From: Sphingomicrobium sediminis
GTDB lineage: Bacteria; Pseudomonadota; Alphaproteobacteria; Sphingomonadales; Sphingomonadaceae
Assembly (NCBI RefSeq): GCF_023805295.1
Contig: NZ_JAMSHT010000001.1
Coordinates: 1,426,001-1,490,000 of the forward strand
DNA length: 64,000 nucleotides
Direction: 5' to 3'
The translations under genes were made by a program, and so were the position numbers. How positions within the stretch are numbered: the stretch's first letter is position 1; the number at the start of each line of letters is the position of its first letter. Positions 17,917 through 25,435 of the stretch are shown piece by piece. The notes beneath the pieces were generated by a model. It made no database searches and was not told the origin of the DNA. It was given only the letters and a program-made list of their open reading frames with translations.

Positions 17917-18441
17917 TCAGTCCTGTGCCTTGAGGCCCGTCGCGTATTGCACAGCTTTTTTGGCGTAGAGTTTGGCCGAGGCGCGGAGCATCTCGATGAC
18001 ATTGTCGTCCAGCGTCCGTATCGCCTTGGCGGGTGCGCCGACGATCAGGCTGCGGGGCGGGAATTCCTTCTTTTCGGTCACCAATGCGCCCGCGCCGACG
18101 ATCGACTGCGCGCCAATCTTAGCATGGTTGAGGATGCGCGCGCCCATGCCGACCAGCACTTCATCCTCGATCGTGCAGCCATGCAGGATGGCCTGGTGCC
18201 CGATCGTGCAGCGCGAACCGATGGTAAGCGGTGCATCGGGATCCGAATGGCCGATCGCGCCATCCTGAAAGTTGGTGTCCTCGCCAAGAATAATCGGCGT
18301 ATTGTCAGCGCGGATGACGGCGCCAAACCAGACGCTGGCGCGCTTGGCCAACCGCACATCGCCGATGAGGTCGGCCGATGGCGCGGCCCAGGCGCCCTCG
18401 TCGAGCGTCGGCTCAAGGTCATCCAAGGCGTATAATGTCAT
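17917..18441 (-). CDS. Gamma-class carbonic anhydrase-like protein
   Basis: A 174-residue left-handed beta-helix protein with hexapeptide repeats (APSADLIGDVRL, then IGSRCTIGHQAILHGC, VGMGARILNHAKIGA). Three histidines, H65, H82 and H87, sit where gamma carbonic anhydrases bind zinc. The C-terminus is a single helix. Family members (YrdA/PaaY type) are trimers; many have weak or no CO2 hydration activity, so the reaction is not certain. Start ATG 18441 gives the standard N-terminus (MTLYALDDLEP); a start at 18459 adds six residues. It follows the hybrid kinase gene by 33 bases on the same strand. Confidence 0.85.
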   Translation of the reverse strand: MTLYALDDLEPTLDEGAWAAPSADLIGDVRLAKRASVWFGAVIRADNTPIILGEDTNFQDGAIGHSDPDAPLTIGSRCTIGHQAILHGCTIEDEVLVGMGARILNHAKIGAQSIVGAGALVTEKKEFPPRSLIVGAPAKAIRTLDDNVIEMLRASAKLYAKKAVQYATGLKAQD

Positions 18442-18474
18442 GGCCGCGACGATAGGCACTCGCCGCGCCGCTGC

Positions 18475-20274
18475 CTAGACCGCAGCGCGCACCTCCTCGA
18501 CCGGATCGCCGCCAGCATGCCGCGGCATCCACTTGGCGAGCATCGCCTGCATATCCTCCAGTCGCACCGGCTTGGTGAGATGATCCTGCATGCCGGCAGC
18601 GAGGCAGGCATCGATATCTTCACGGAAGGCGTTGGCGGTCAGCGCAACGATGGGCAGGCGTTCGGCATCATAGCCGATCGCGCGCAGGTTCCGCGTTGCC
18701 TCCAGCCCGTCCATTTCGGGCATCTGCAGGTCCATGAGGATGAGATCGTGCAAGTGGCCGGTCTCGCGCGCCAGCTCGATCTTCTCGACCGCCTCGCGGC
18801 CATTCTCGGCAATATCGCTTTCGAGGCCCAGGCGCTCGCACATCGCTTTGGACAGCATCTGGTTGACCTCATTGTCTTCGGCGATGAGGACGCGTCCCTT
18901 GCCGGGGCTGGACGCGCGCCGCGCCTCCGCCATGTCTTCCAGCTTGCGGACCGCGACTTCCTTGATCGGCAGGCGGATGGTGAAGGTGGACCCGACGCCG
19001 AGTTCGCTTTCGACCTCGAGCGATCCGTCCATCAGTTCGGCGAGGTTGCGACTGATCGAAAGGCCAAGGCCCGATCCTCCAAACTTGCGCGCCGTCGTTG
19101 CATCGGCCTGGCCGAAGCTCTGGAAGACCATCTCGCGTTTCGCCTTGCCGATCCCAATCCCGCTGTCGATGACATCGATGACCAGTTCGCGCGCGCCGTC
19201 GCCCAGCTCGACATGCGCGTTCATCACCACCCCTCCCTCGTCGGTAAACTTCACCGCATTGCCGAGCAGGTTGAGCAGGATCTGGCGAAAGCGCAGCCGG
19301 TCCCCGGCGATCAGCTGCGGCACGTCATCGGCCACCTCGACCGTAATCGATATGCCCTTCGCTTCCGCCGCAGCACGCATGATGTCGGCGCAATCCTCCA
19401 GCTTGGCGCGGATATCGACCGGTTCTACGGCCAGTTCGAGGCTGCCCGCTTCAATCTTGGAGATATCGAGAATGTCGTTCAGCAGCTGCAGCATCGAGCG
19501 GCCACTGTCGCTGATGAGCTGGACATAGCGGCGCTGCCTCTCAGACAAAGGCTCGGCGAGCAGCAGGTCGGTAAAGCCGATGACCCCATTCATCGGCGTG
19601 CGGATTTCATGGCTCATATTGGCAAGGAAGCGGCTTTTGGCCGAGGTCGCATGCTTCGCCGCCTTCAGAGCCCGGCGCAGCGCATCCTCGCGCTGCAACT
19701 CCTCGGTCCGGTCCCAGAAGACACCGAACAGGCCGATGGCGTGTCCCTTCTCGTCCTGTTCGACCTTGGCGACAGATTCGACCGTGCGGATCTCGCCATC
19801 CTCTCGCACGAGCCTTGCCGTGAAGCGATAGCCCTCGCCCGTGCGCGCCGCATGGTCGACGGCGTCCGTGACGATGTGACGATCGTCGGGATGGAAGAAT
19901 TCGATCGCCTTGGACATTTCGGGCTTGCAGCCGGCGGGCACGCCATGGATGCGGCAGGTTTCGTCGGACCAGTAGAGCTCTTCCGATTCCAGATCGATCC
20001 TCCAATGCCCGACATGCGCGGTCGCCTCGGTCATCAGGAGCAAGCGATTGGATTCTTCCAATTCTTCCAGCGCGACACGGCGCTGCTCGGACTGGCGCGA
20101 CAGGTTGCGATTCTGCTGGCGCGTCATCTTCCAGATGCGCGCATCGTTGATGACGAGGATCGCGAGCAGCACGACGAAGCAAGCCGTAGCCACCATGCCG
20201 AACCCGGCCAGCCGGGCCGTGAGATAGATGCACGCCACCGCCGCGATGGTGACAAGATTGGCTCTGCGCGACAC
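18475..20274 (-). CDS. Hybrid sensor histidine kinase / receiver protein
   Basis: A 599-residue inner-membrane sensor: two transmembrane helices (about 7-23 and 25-43), a short coiled coil, a PAS domain (about 76-194), a HisKA domain with H222 in NMSHEIRTPMNG, an HATPase domain (NLLGNAVKF, DSGIGIG, GGSGLGLSIS) and a C-terminal receiver with D515 in LILMDLQMPEMDG. The GTG at 20274 is chosen because GGGAGG lies six bases upstream on the coding strand; a TTG at 20331 has nothing comparable. Phosphoryl output must pass to an unlinked partner because no Hpt or DNA-binding domain is present. The gene borders the genomic island. The signal sensed is unknown. Confidence 0.9.
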   Translation of the reverse strand: MSRRANLVTIAAVACIYLTARLAGFGMVATACFVVLLAILVINDARIWKMTRQQNRNLSRQSEQRRVALEELEESNRLLLMTEATAHVGHWRIDLESEELYWSDETCRIHGVPAGCKPEMSKAIEFFHPDDRHIVTDAVDHAARTGEGYRFTARLVREDGEIRTVESVAKVEQDEKGHAIGLFGVFWDRTEELQREDALRRALKAAKHATSAKSRFLANMSHEIRTPMNGVIGFTDLLLAEPLSERQRRYVQLISDSGRSMLQLLNDILDISKIEAGSLELAVEPVDIRAKLEDCADIMRAAAEAKGISITVEVADDVPQLIAGDRLRFRQILLNLLGNAVKFTDEGGVVMNAHVELGDGARELVIDVIDSGIGIGKAKREMVFQSFGQADATTARKFGGSGLGLSISRNLAELMDGSLEVESELGVGSTFTIRLPIKEVAVRKLEDMAEARRASSPGKGRVLIAEDNEVNQMLSKAMCERLGLESDIAENGREAVEKIELARETGHLHDLILMDLQMPEMDGLEATRNLRAIGYDAERLPIVALTANAFREDIDACLAAGMQDHLTKPVRLEDMQAMLAKWMPRHAGGDPVEEVRAAV

Positions 20275-20339
20275 GAATTTCCTCCCATGCGATCGGCACG
20301 GAAGCATTCTGCCGCAATCAGCCTGAATCAAATCTCGCT

Positions 20340-20363
20340 AATTGGTCCGTTTCGGAACCAATT
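20340..20363. promoter_or_regulatory. Inverted repeat upstream of the hybrid kinase
   Basis: AATTGGT (20340-20346) and ACCAATT (20357-20363) flank CCG/CGG pairs with a 3-base loop and one bulged A. It lies about 66 bases before the kinase GTG on the minus strand, outside the island repeat. It could be an operator; no T run follows on either strand, so it is unlikely to be a terminator. Confidence 0.4.
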
Positions 20364-20407
20364 GGGCACGCGCCAGCACGGCGCAAGATGCTGTCATATA
20401 GGAAAAA

Positions 20408-20426
20408 TGGTGCCCAGGAGAGGACT
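20408..20426. repeat. Island attachment repeat, distal copy (partial tRNA-Leu 3' end)
   Basis: TGGTGCCCAGGAGAGGACT, identical over 19 bases to 27256-27274. It is the reverse complement of the last 19 bases of tRNA-Leu including CCA, but the rest of the tRNA is absent here, as expected for the duplicated core left by integration. The bases on both sides differ between the copies, so the 19 bases define the identity core. Confidence 0.93.
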
Positions 20427-20485
20427 GGCGCCAATTGATGATTTTTCCCTAAAATCGCGACTTTTCTGCAAGCTCCAACGCCAGT

Positions 20486-20507
20486 TTTGTAGCGCCTGTT
20501 TGTAAGG
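20486..20507 (+). repeat. Candidate integrase arm-type sites, distal island end
   Basis: TTTGTAGCGCC (20486-20496) and a shorter TTTGTAAGG (20499-20507), 13 bases apart, lie 60 bases inside the distal att repeat. They match the two TTTGTAGCGTC copies near the integrase end in sequence and orientation. Direct repeats inside both att sites are typical arm sites of tyrosine integrases. Confidence 0.5.
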
Positions 20508-20522
20508 TATGCGAGCCTGTTA

Positions 20523-23477
20523 TTACCGTCCGCCGTGAATCGACGGCTCGTCACCCATCTTTTGCCGAAGAAGGTCCATTGGACCGTTGGCAACGAAAAG
20601 AGCGGCTGGCCAACCGAAGACCTCTGTGAAAAATGCTTCGTCGAGTGCCGCACGAACTTGGTCATTCGCTATTTCGTGAAGAGGCTGTAACTCTTTGCTT
20701 TGGAAGTTTTTGAAGACTTCCGCAGCCTTATCGAGTTGCTTGTCGGAGAGGGAAGTAAGGTCGAGCACTGGCAAATCTTCGAGTGCGTTTTTCCCAATGC
20801 TACCTCGACCCGCTTGCTGCTTGTTCGCATGCCACCAATACATGAGACTGCCGACAGAAGTGTTACCCCAGAGAGCGAGCACCTTCTCTCGCTTTTCGTC
20901 GCCGACTTTGATGGAGAGCCAAGCTCGCCCACCAATCGCCTTGCGATTTGAGAACTGCATGCCGGTCGATTGGGAGTTGAAGCGCCAATCGCGGTTAAAG
21001 TGGGCGTGGGAGGCAGTAGCCTGCAAAGCGGTGACCTTGCGAGAGATGAGATCGACTTCGTCTGAGTCTTTCCCGACCTTCACTTCGCCTTCTGCTTCCG
21101 CCTCAAATACGATGGTCCGCTCACGATCTGCCTCGTGCGCCCAAAGGATAGGATAGGTTGGACTTCCAGATGCCGAGACTACCTTGAAGGGCCCTCGGAC
21201 GGTACCGCCGGCCCCCGATGCGTTGACGTCCATATGATATGGCCCAATCGCCGCGATTTGACCGACAGTGGACATCGGAAGACTCTGCGCCGCGTTTCTT
21301 GAAGGCATCCCCGGCAGCCATGCCATCCCATGGACCGCGATTTGATGAGCCGTTTGAGCCAGCGCGAGGTCTCTAATGCGAGCGACATTCCAGTGACCAG
21401 TGTCATTGATGGGGACGTCCAGCGCATATCCCACCAGGTCGTTTCCAAAAGAAATGCGAGTGCCACCCAGCGGACCGTCTTCAAGCTTACGAACTGCACC
21501 ATTGTCGTGGAGGTTCGCAATTTGCTCAGCGAGCGACCACCCAAGCATTGGGAAATCGGGCCGCTCGAAAAGGACGACGAATAGGGCCCTTCCTTTGCGT
21601 CCTTTGCCTTTTCTGGCTGTCAGCAAACACTCGGCCATTCCCGTGTCCGCTGAGAATGACATCTCGTCATCATCGGCACCCGCAATTGTGCAGACAATCA
21701 AATCGCCAAATTTCTCGCGAACAATCTTCCGAGACGCTTCCCAAGCATCGCCTGCGAGAAGGCTCATGGGCATAACAAGGCCCAATGTGCCGTCCTTCGA
21801 CAGCTTGCAATCGGCCAGCGCGAGGAAGGCCGACGCCTCACCCGCATTTCCATGGTAAGACGTACCCTCAGCCAGCTTCTTCATGGCCGACCCCATTCGA
21901 CGTTGTTCTTCCTTAGTAGAACTAAATGCAGCAAACATCGGATTGGGGACGCCGACCTTGTCGCCTTCATGACCTGTGGGTCTGGTGAACGGCGGATTCA
22001 TTAGAACGAGATGAAATGCGTCGTGGGGCAAAGCCGCCCACATTTCCTTTTCTTTCTCGCCGAGACCTTCTGCTGCCTTTGCGGTAATATTGAGAACGCC
22101 CAAGGTCCTCTGAGGATTCAGCAAGTCGAGCGAGCCGAGTGCAACGCTCTTGTCAGGCTGCAGACCGTAAGGAACTGTAAGAATGTGGCTTTGGTCAAAC
22201 TTCACGGTCGGGTGTGCGCCTGCAAGCATAGAAGCCGTGAGGTGGGATGCGGCCGGAAGCACGTCACATCCGACGATAACATCAGCCATCATATGCGGAT
22301 GGAGGCTTGCGGCTTCACCACCGGCAAACTCAATGAGCTGACTCATCCGCTGATAGGCAGCAGAGAGGAGCGTGCCGGTTCCGCACGCAAAATCGGCAAC
22401 CCTCATTTTCTGCAGCTCGTCTTCGTCAGACCAATCGGAGCCCATAGGCGTCTGCTTTGGACGAAGCGTTAGACCCGCAAGCAAAGCGGCCGCTGCAGGG
22501 GTCGTGTAATACGCGGCGAGGAATTTCCTATCAGTGATGAGTTTCTGGAAGATGGCCCCTGTTAGGTCATGGGACCGCATCATTTGGTTCTGCAGCAAGC
22601 GTTCAGCAGTCTCCGCCATTATCTCAAGAATTGGCTGTGTTCGTCCGGCCGGAATATGGGTCAGAACACGACATGCAATATCGAAGATAGGCCAATAGTT
22701 GACCTTTAGGATGCGTCGCCATTGCTTCAAGACATGGGATTTTGTGAACTGGTTATTTGCGCGCAATTCATCGACTGAAAGCACACTGCCCAATTTCCCA
22801 GAGCCACCAGCAAGGGTCTCGTGAAAAACAAAAGCGTTGGCCAACATGGTTGCGGCCATCCTACGCGTTTGGTCCTCGTCCTGCTGACGCAGATCGCTGG
22901 CGATAGCTTCCGTTGACTTCGGGTTGTCGGTCGAGAGTTCGTTAAGAAGAGCGGCAGCTTGCTGAACGCCCAAGACGAGCTGTTCCGCAGCATCTTCGAT
23001 GACCTTAGGCGGGACGGCCGCCGATTGTGCGTAGCGAGAAATATCCTCTATACTGCATCGCAACCAACCGTCGCGTGGCCATCGCTCACAATCGGTTGGA
23101 GATTCCCCGGTAAAGAGGCACAATTCAAATTCGGTCTCGGCCCGAATGGATGCTCGGAGCGGCTTGCCCGCAAGCATTCGATAGGATTTCGGCAAGCGTA
23201 GCGCGATAGCAGATAAAACCACCCTTCCGGTCGACCTCAGAGTCTGCCCGAGGCGAGACTTTGCCTCAACCTCAACTGTCGTCGCGGGCAAGACTTCAGT
23301 TTCGATTACGACCGGTGAAGTATGCGGTTCGCAAACCAAGATGTCCGGTCGCTGGTTGTTGCCAGAAAAGGCACCCGTGTTCTCAGAGGCAACAACGCCG
23401 TCTGCATCCCAAGCCGCTCTAGTTTCCCTGAGAATGTTCGCAATCGCGTCATTCAACGTATGTTCGGTAGTACCCAC
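20523..23477 (-). CDS. N6-adenine DNA methyltransferase with nuclease-like N-terminus
   Basis: A 984-residue island protein. Motif I is DFACGTGTLL (362-371), the catalytic motif IV is NPPF (493-496), and AAYYTTP (321-327) precedes the domain as in N6-adenine methylases. Residues about 40-77 look like a PD-(D/E)xK core: RPDILV (P44-D45), VVIETEV (E59, E61) and EAK (71-73). The usual E-x-K is E-T-E with a lysine 12 residues later, so activity is uncertain. Residues about 640-984 may recognise the target. Size and order resemble single-chain type IIG enzymes. Start is GTG 23477 with GGGGGAG six bases upstream on the coding strand. No separate restriction or specificity gene is present. The alternative is a solitary methylase. 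Confidence 0.8.
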   Translation of the reverse strand: MGTTEHTLNDAIANILRETRAAWDADGVVASENTGAFSGNNQRPDILVCEPHTSPVVIETEVLPATTVEVEAKSRLGQTLRSTGRVVLSAIALRLPKSYRMLAGKPLRASIRAETEFELCLFTGESPTDCERWPRDGWLRCSIEDISRYAQSAAVPPKVIEDAAEQLVLGVQQAAALLNELSTDNPKSTEAIASDLRQQDEDQTRRMAATMLANAFVFHETLAGGSGKLGSVLSVDELRANNQFTKSHVLKQWRRILKVNYWPIFDIACRVLTHIPAGRTQPILEIMAETAERLLQNQMMRSHDLTGAIFQKLITDRKFLAAYYTTPAAAALLAGLTLRPKQTPMGSDWSDEDELQKMRVADFACGTGTLLSAAYQRMSQLIEFAGGEAASLHPHMMADVIVGCDVLPAASHLTASMLAGAHPTVKFDQSHILTVPYGLQPDKSVALGSLDLLNPQRTLGVLNITAKAAEGLGEKEKEMWAALPHDAFHLVLMNPPFTRPTGHEGDKVGVPNPMFAAFSSTKEEQRRMGSAMKKLAEGTSYHGNAGEASAFLALADCKLSKDGTLGLVMPMSLLAGDAWEASRKIVREKFGDLIVCTIAGADDDEMSFSADTGMAECLLTARKGKGRKGRALFVVLFERPDFPMLGWSLAEQIANLHDNGAVRKLEDGPLGGTRISFGNDLVGYALDVPINDTGHWNVARIRDLALAQTAHQIAVHGMAWLPGMPSRNAAQSLPMSTVGQIAAIGPYHMDVNASGAGGTVRGPFKVVSASGSPTYPILWAHEADRERTIVFEAEAEGEVKVGKDSDEVDLISRKVTALQATASHAHFNRDWRFNSQSTGMQFSNRKAIGGRAWLSIKVGDEKREKVLALWGNTSVGSLMYWWHANKQQAGRGSIGKNALEDLPVLDLTSLSDKQLDKAAEVFKNFQSKELQPLHEIANDQVRAALDEAFFTEVFGWPAALFVANGPMDLLRQKMGDEPSIHGGR

Positions 23478-23749
23478 GCAAACTCCCCCGTTCGGCGCCG
23501 ATAGGGATAGCCAGCAAGACGCCCACCAGCCACCCCTATTTTAAACGGATGGCGAGCACAGCCCAAGAAGGACCAACCAACAACAGCACCTAAGGAGCTT
23601 TAACCCTATTTTTGAATCGCCTGCATGAACAAGAACAGAGTCTCTCAAAATGGCAAGAATGGGACCCGTATTGGCCCTTCCGTCCCTGTTCACTTATGCG
23701 TATTACTTGGCCTAATGGTGGTTAGTCAATTTTATACAAGGGAAGCGGC

Positions 23750-24430
23750 ATGCAGGTTGTCAGTTACATACGCGTTTCGACGGCGGCGCAGGGGCGGTCC
23801 GGCTTAGGATTAGAGGCGCAACGAGAGGCGGTTCAACGGTTCTGCGCGAGCCGGGGCTGCAACGTTTTGGGTGAGTATGTTGAGGTTGAGACTGGGAAGC
23901 GCGACGACCGCCCAGAGCTCGCAAAGGCCCTCCACCACGCGAAGGTGACGAATGCGACACTCGTAGTTGCGAAGCTCGACAGGCTATCCCGGAATGCGGC
24001 TTTCCTGCTCCAGCTACGAGATAGCGGCGCGAAGCTCGTGGCCGCCGACAATCCCGATGTGAACGACATGACTGTCGGCATCCTCGCTGTCATCGCTCAG
24101 GCGGAGCGCGAGGCCATCTCGCAGCGCACGTCTGCAGCTCTCCAAGCCGCCAAGCGACGCGGTGTTAAATTGGGCAACCCCAATGGTGCTCGAGCTCTAC
24201 GCCGCGCCAACAAGGGCAACAAAGCAGCTCTAAATGAAATCAAGCGGTCGGCGGACGAACACGCAGCGGATGTTCTGCCCGTTATCGAAGCGATGCGCTC
24301 GGAAGGCCATCACTCGCTGCGGGCGATGGCTGACGGCCTAAACGAGCGAAGCATCAGGACTGCGAGGGGCGGACGTTGGCATCCCGCGACTGTCCGCAAC
24401 CTGTTAGCGCGGTCGAAGGCCGCTTCCTAA
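23750..24430 (+). CDS. Serine recombinase (resolvase/invertase family)
   Basis: A 226-residue recombinase. The catalytic domain (1-140) has the nucleophile S10 in YIRVST, with R8 and the K75-D77-R78-S80-R81 cluster in AKLDRLSRN. The long E helix is EREAISQRTSAALQAAKRRG. Residues 175-226 are a Recombinase-type C-terminal helical region that could bind DNA (SLRAMADGLNERSIRTARGG RW). The start ATG 23750 follows AGGGAAG. Upstream TTGGCC (23707-23712) and TTTATA (23731-23736), 18 bases apart, may be its promoter. It is the only island gene on this strand; it may resolve or rearrange the element. Its stop overlaps that of the ParB-like gene in CTAA. Confidence 0.88.
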   Translation: MQVVSYIRVSTAAQGRSGLGLEAQREAVQRFCASRGCNVLGEYVEVETGKRDDRPELAKALHHAKVTNATLVVAKLDRLSRNAAFLLQLRDSGAKLVAADNPDVNDMTVGILAVIAQAEREAISQRTSAALQAAKRRGVKLGNPNGARALRRANKGNKAALNEIKRSADEHAADVLPVIEAMRSEGHHSLRAMADGLNERSIRTARGGRWHPATVRNLLARSKAAS

Positions 24431-25284
24431 ATGTTCAACTCCTTGGAGAGCCGCTCAAATTCCTTGTGGTCCGCGATGGCCGCTTCAAGTTCAATCACAA
24501 TGCCAGGTCGAGCGGACTCCATCGCCTCAAGCAAGTCCTTAGCAGCCAAGCGCTGCGTCAAGATGGGAGCGAGCTTCTTCGAGAGACGCCGTAGGCGCTT
24601 CTGACGTGCATCGGGAGACGTTTCGTCCGCATTCCCTTCGAGCCTACCGAGCTCCCAGCGTGCTCCACGCCAACTCATTCCGAGCAGCGCCGCTTCGTCG
24701 TACCCAGACGCGGACAGCTTGTTCGCAACTGCCCGCATGTTGCCGATACTCCGCTCCGACACTCCGCATGTCTCGTGAAGCTCGCGCTTGCTCAACTCCA
24801 AGCCTTGCGCGACGGTAATACGCCAAGCGTTATCCTGCTTGTCGTCTTTACTCATCGGGAGCTTGTCCTTGATGTTCCTTTTGGAGCTCTCGGCCATTGC
24901 CCACTTGATGCGGTCCAAACCTTCCTTATCGCAGTCGAGAACTTCGACAGGAATCGCACCAGAAAAGTTTGCTTCGCGATAGGCGGCAAGCCGGTGATGC
25001 CCATCAAGAAGGACATAGCGCGGACCAAAAGACACCACCGTCATCGGGTCCAGCCTACCTCCTCCGGAAACGACTTTGGCCATCTCGGTGATATGGCTGC
25101 GAGAGGCGCCATAGCGCATGACCAAGCTATCTCCGCGCGGCTGGAAGTGCGCGGGGGCGACGAGCACATCCGAAGCCAAGATTTCTGAGGAGGCGTTGGG
25201 TTTTCCGCCCTCCTTCTCGAGCTTCAGGAGCGATTCACGCTCGTCTTCAATTTCAAACCTATTAGGTCTTTCAATGTCCGCCAT
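24427..25284 (-). CDS. ParB/Srx-fold N-terminal domain protein
   Basis: A 285-residue protein. Residues about 35-125 form a ParB/sulfiredoxin-type domain: SDVLVAPAHFQPRG, GGRLDPMTVVSFGPRYVLLDGHHRLAAYREA (GHHR in place of the ParB GxRR box). A helical HTH-like part follows (GLELSKRELHETCGVSERSIGNMRAV). The C-terminus is charged and helical. Such stand-alone proteins occur on mobile elements and may bind or cut DNA or bind nucleotides; no ParA partner is nearby, so partition is unlikely. Start ATG 25284 has AGG eight bases upstream on the coding strand. It lies between the integrase and the recombinase, the latter converging on it with a 4-base overlap. Confidence 0.78.
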   Translation of the reverse strand: MADIERPNRFEIEDERESLLKLEKEGGKPNASSEILASDVLVAPAHFQPRGDSLVMRYGASRSHITEMAKVVSGGGRLDPMTVVSFGPRYVLLDGHHRLAAYREANFSGAIPVEVLDCDKEGLDRIKWAMAESSKRNIKDKLPMSKDDKQDNAWRITVAQGLELSKRELHETCGVSERSIGNMRAVANKLSASGYDEAALLGMSWRGARWELGRLEGNADETSPDARQKRLRRLSKKLAPILTQRLAAKDLLEAMESARPGIVIELEAAIADHKEFERLSKELNI

Positions 25285-25435
25285 TCGACACACCTATGCA
25301 CGCTGCACAGGCCTTTTGCCCGGCAGATATATTCGTATTTTTAGTTTCATCGAGAAACTGACTGATTCTCGCGGATAAGGCGACGTCAAACACCGTCGTC
25401 GCGCTGGCTGAGTATGCCCTCCACGAGCACCACGT

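Noticed and set aside
20408..20426. Possible second tRNA gene at the distal island end
   Set aside because: Only the last 19 bases of tRNA-Leu are present; no D or anticodon arm follows, so it is an att copy.
18517..20505. 662-codon plus-strand frame opposite the hybrid kinase
   Set aside because: Shadow; it would also run through the island att repeat, and the minus-strand kinase is complete.
23625..23807. 60-codon frame upstream of the serine recombinase
   Set aside because: Overlaps the recombinase start in another frame, has a low-complexity Arg-rich end and no ribosome site.
24427..25284. ParB-like gene considered as part of a plasmid partition system
   Set aside because: No ParA ATPase, parS-like repeats or replication gene in the island.
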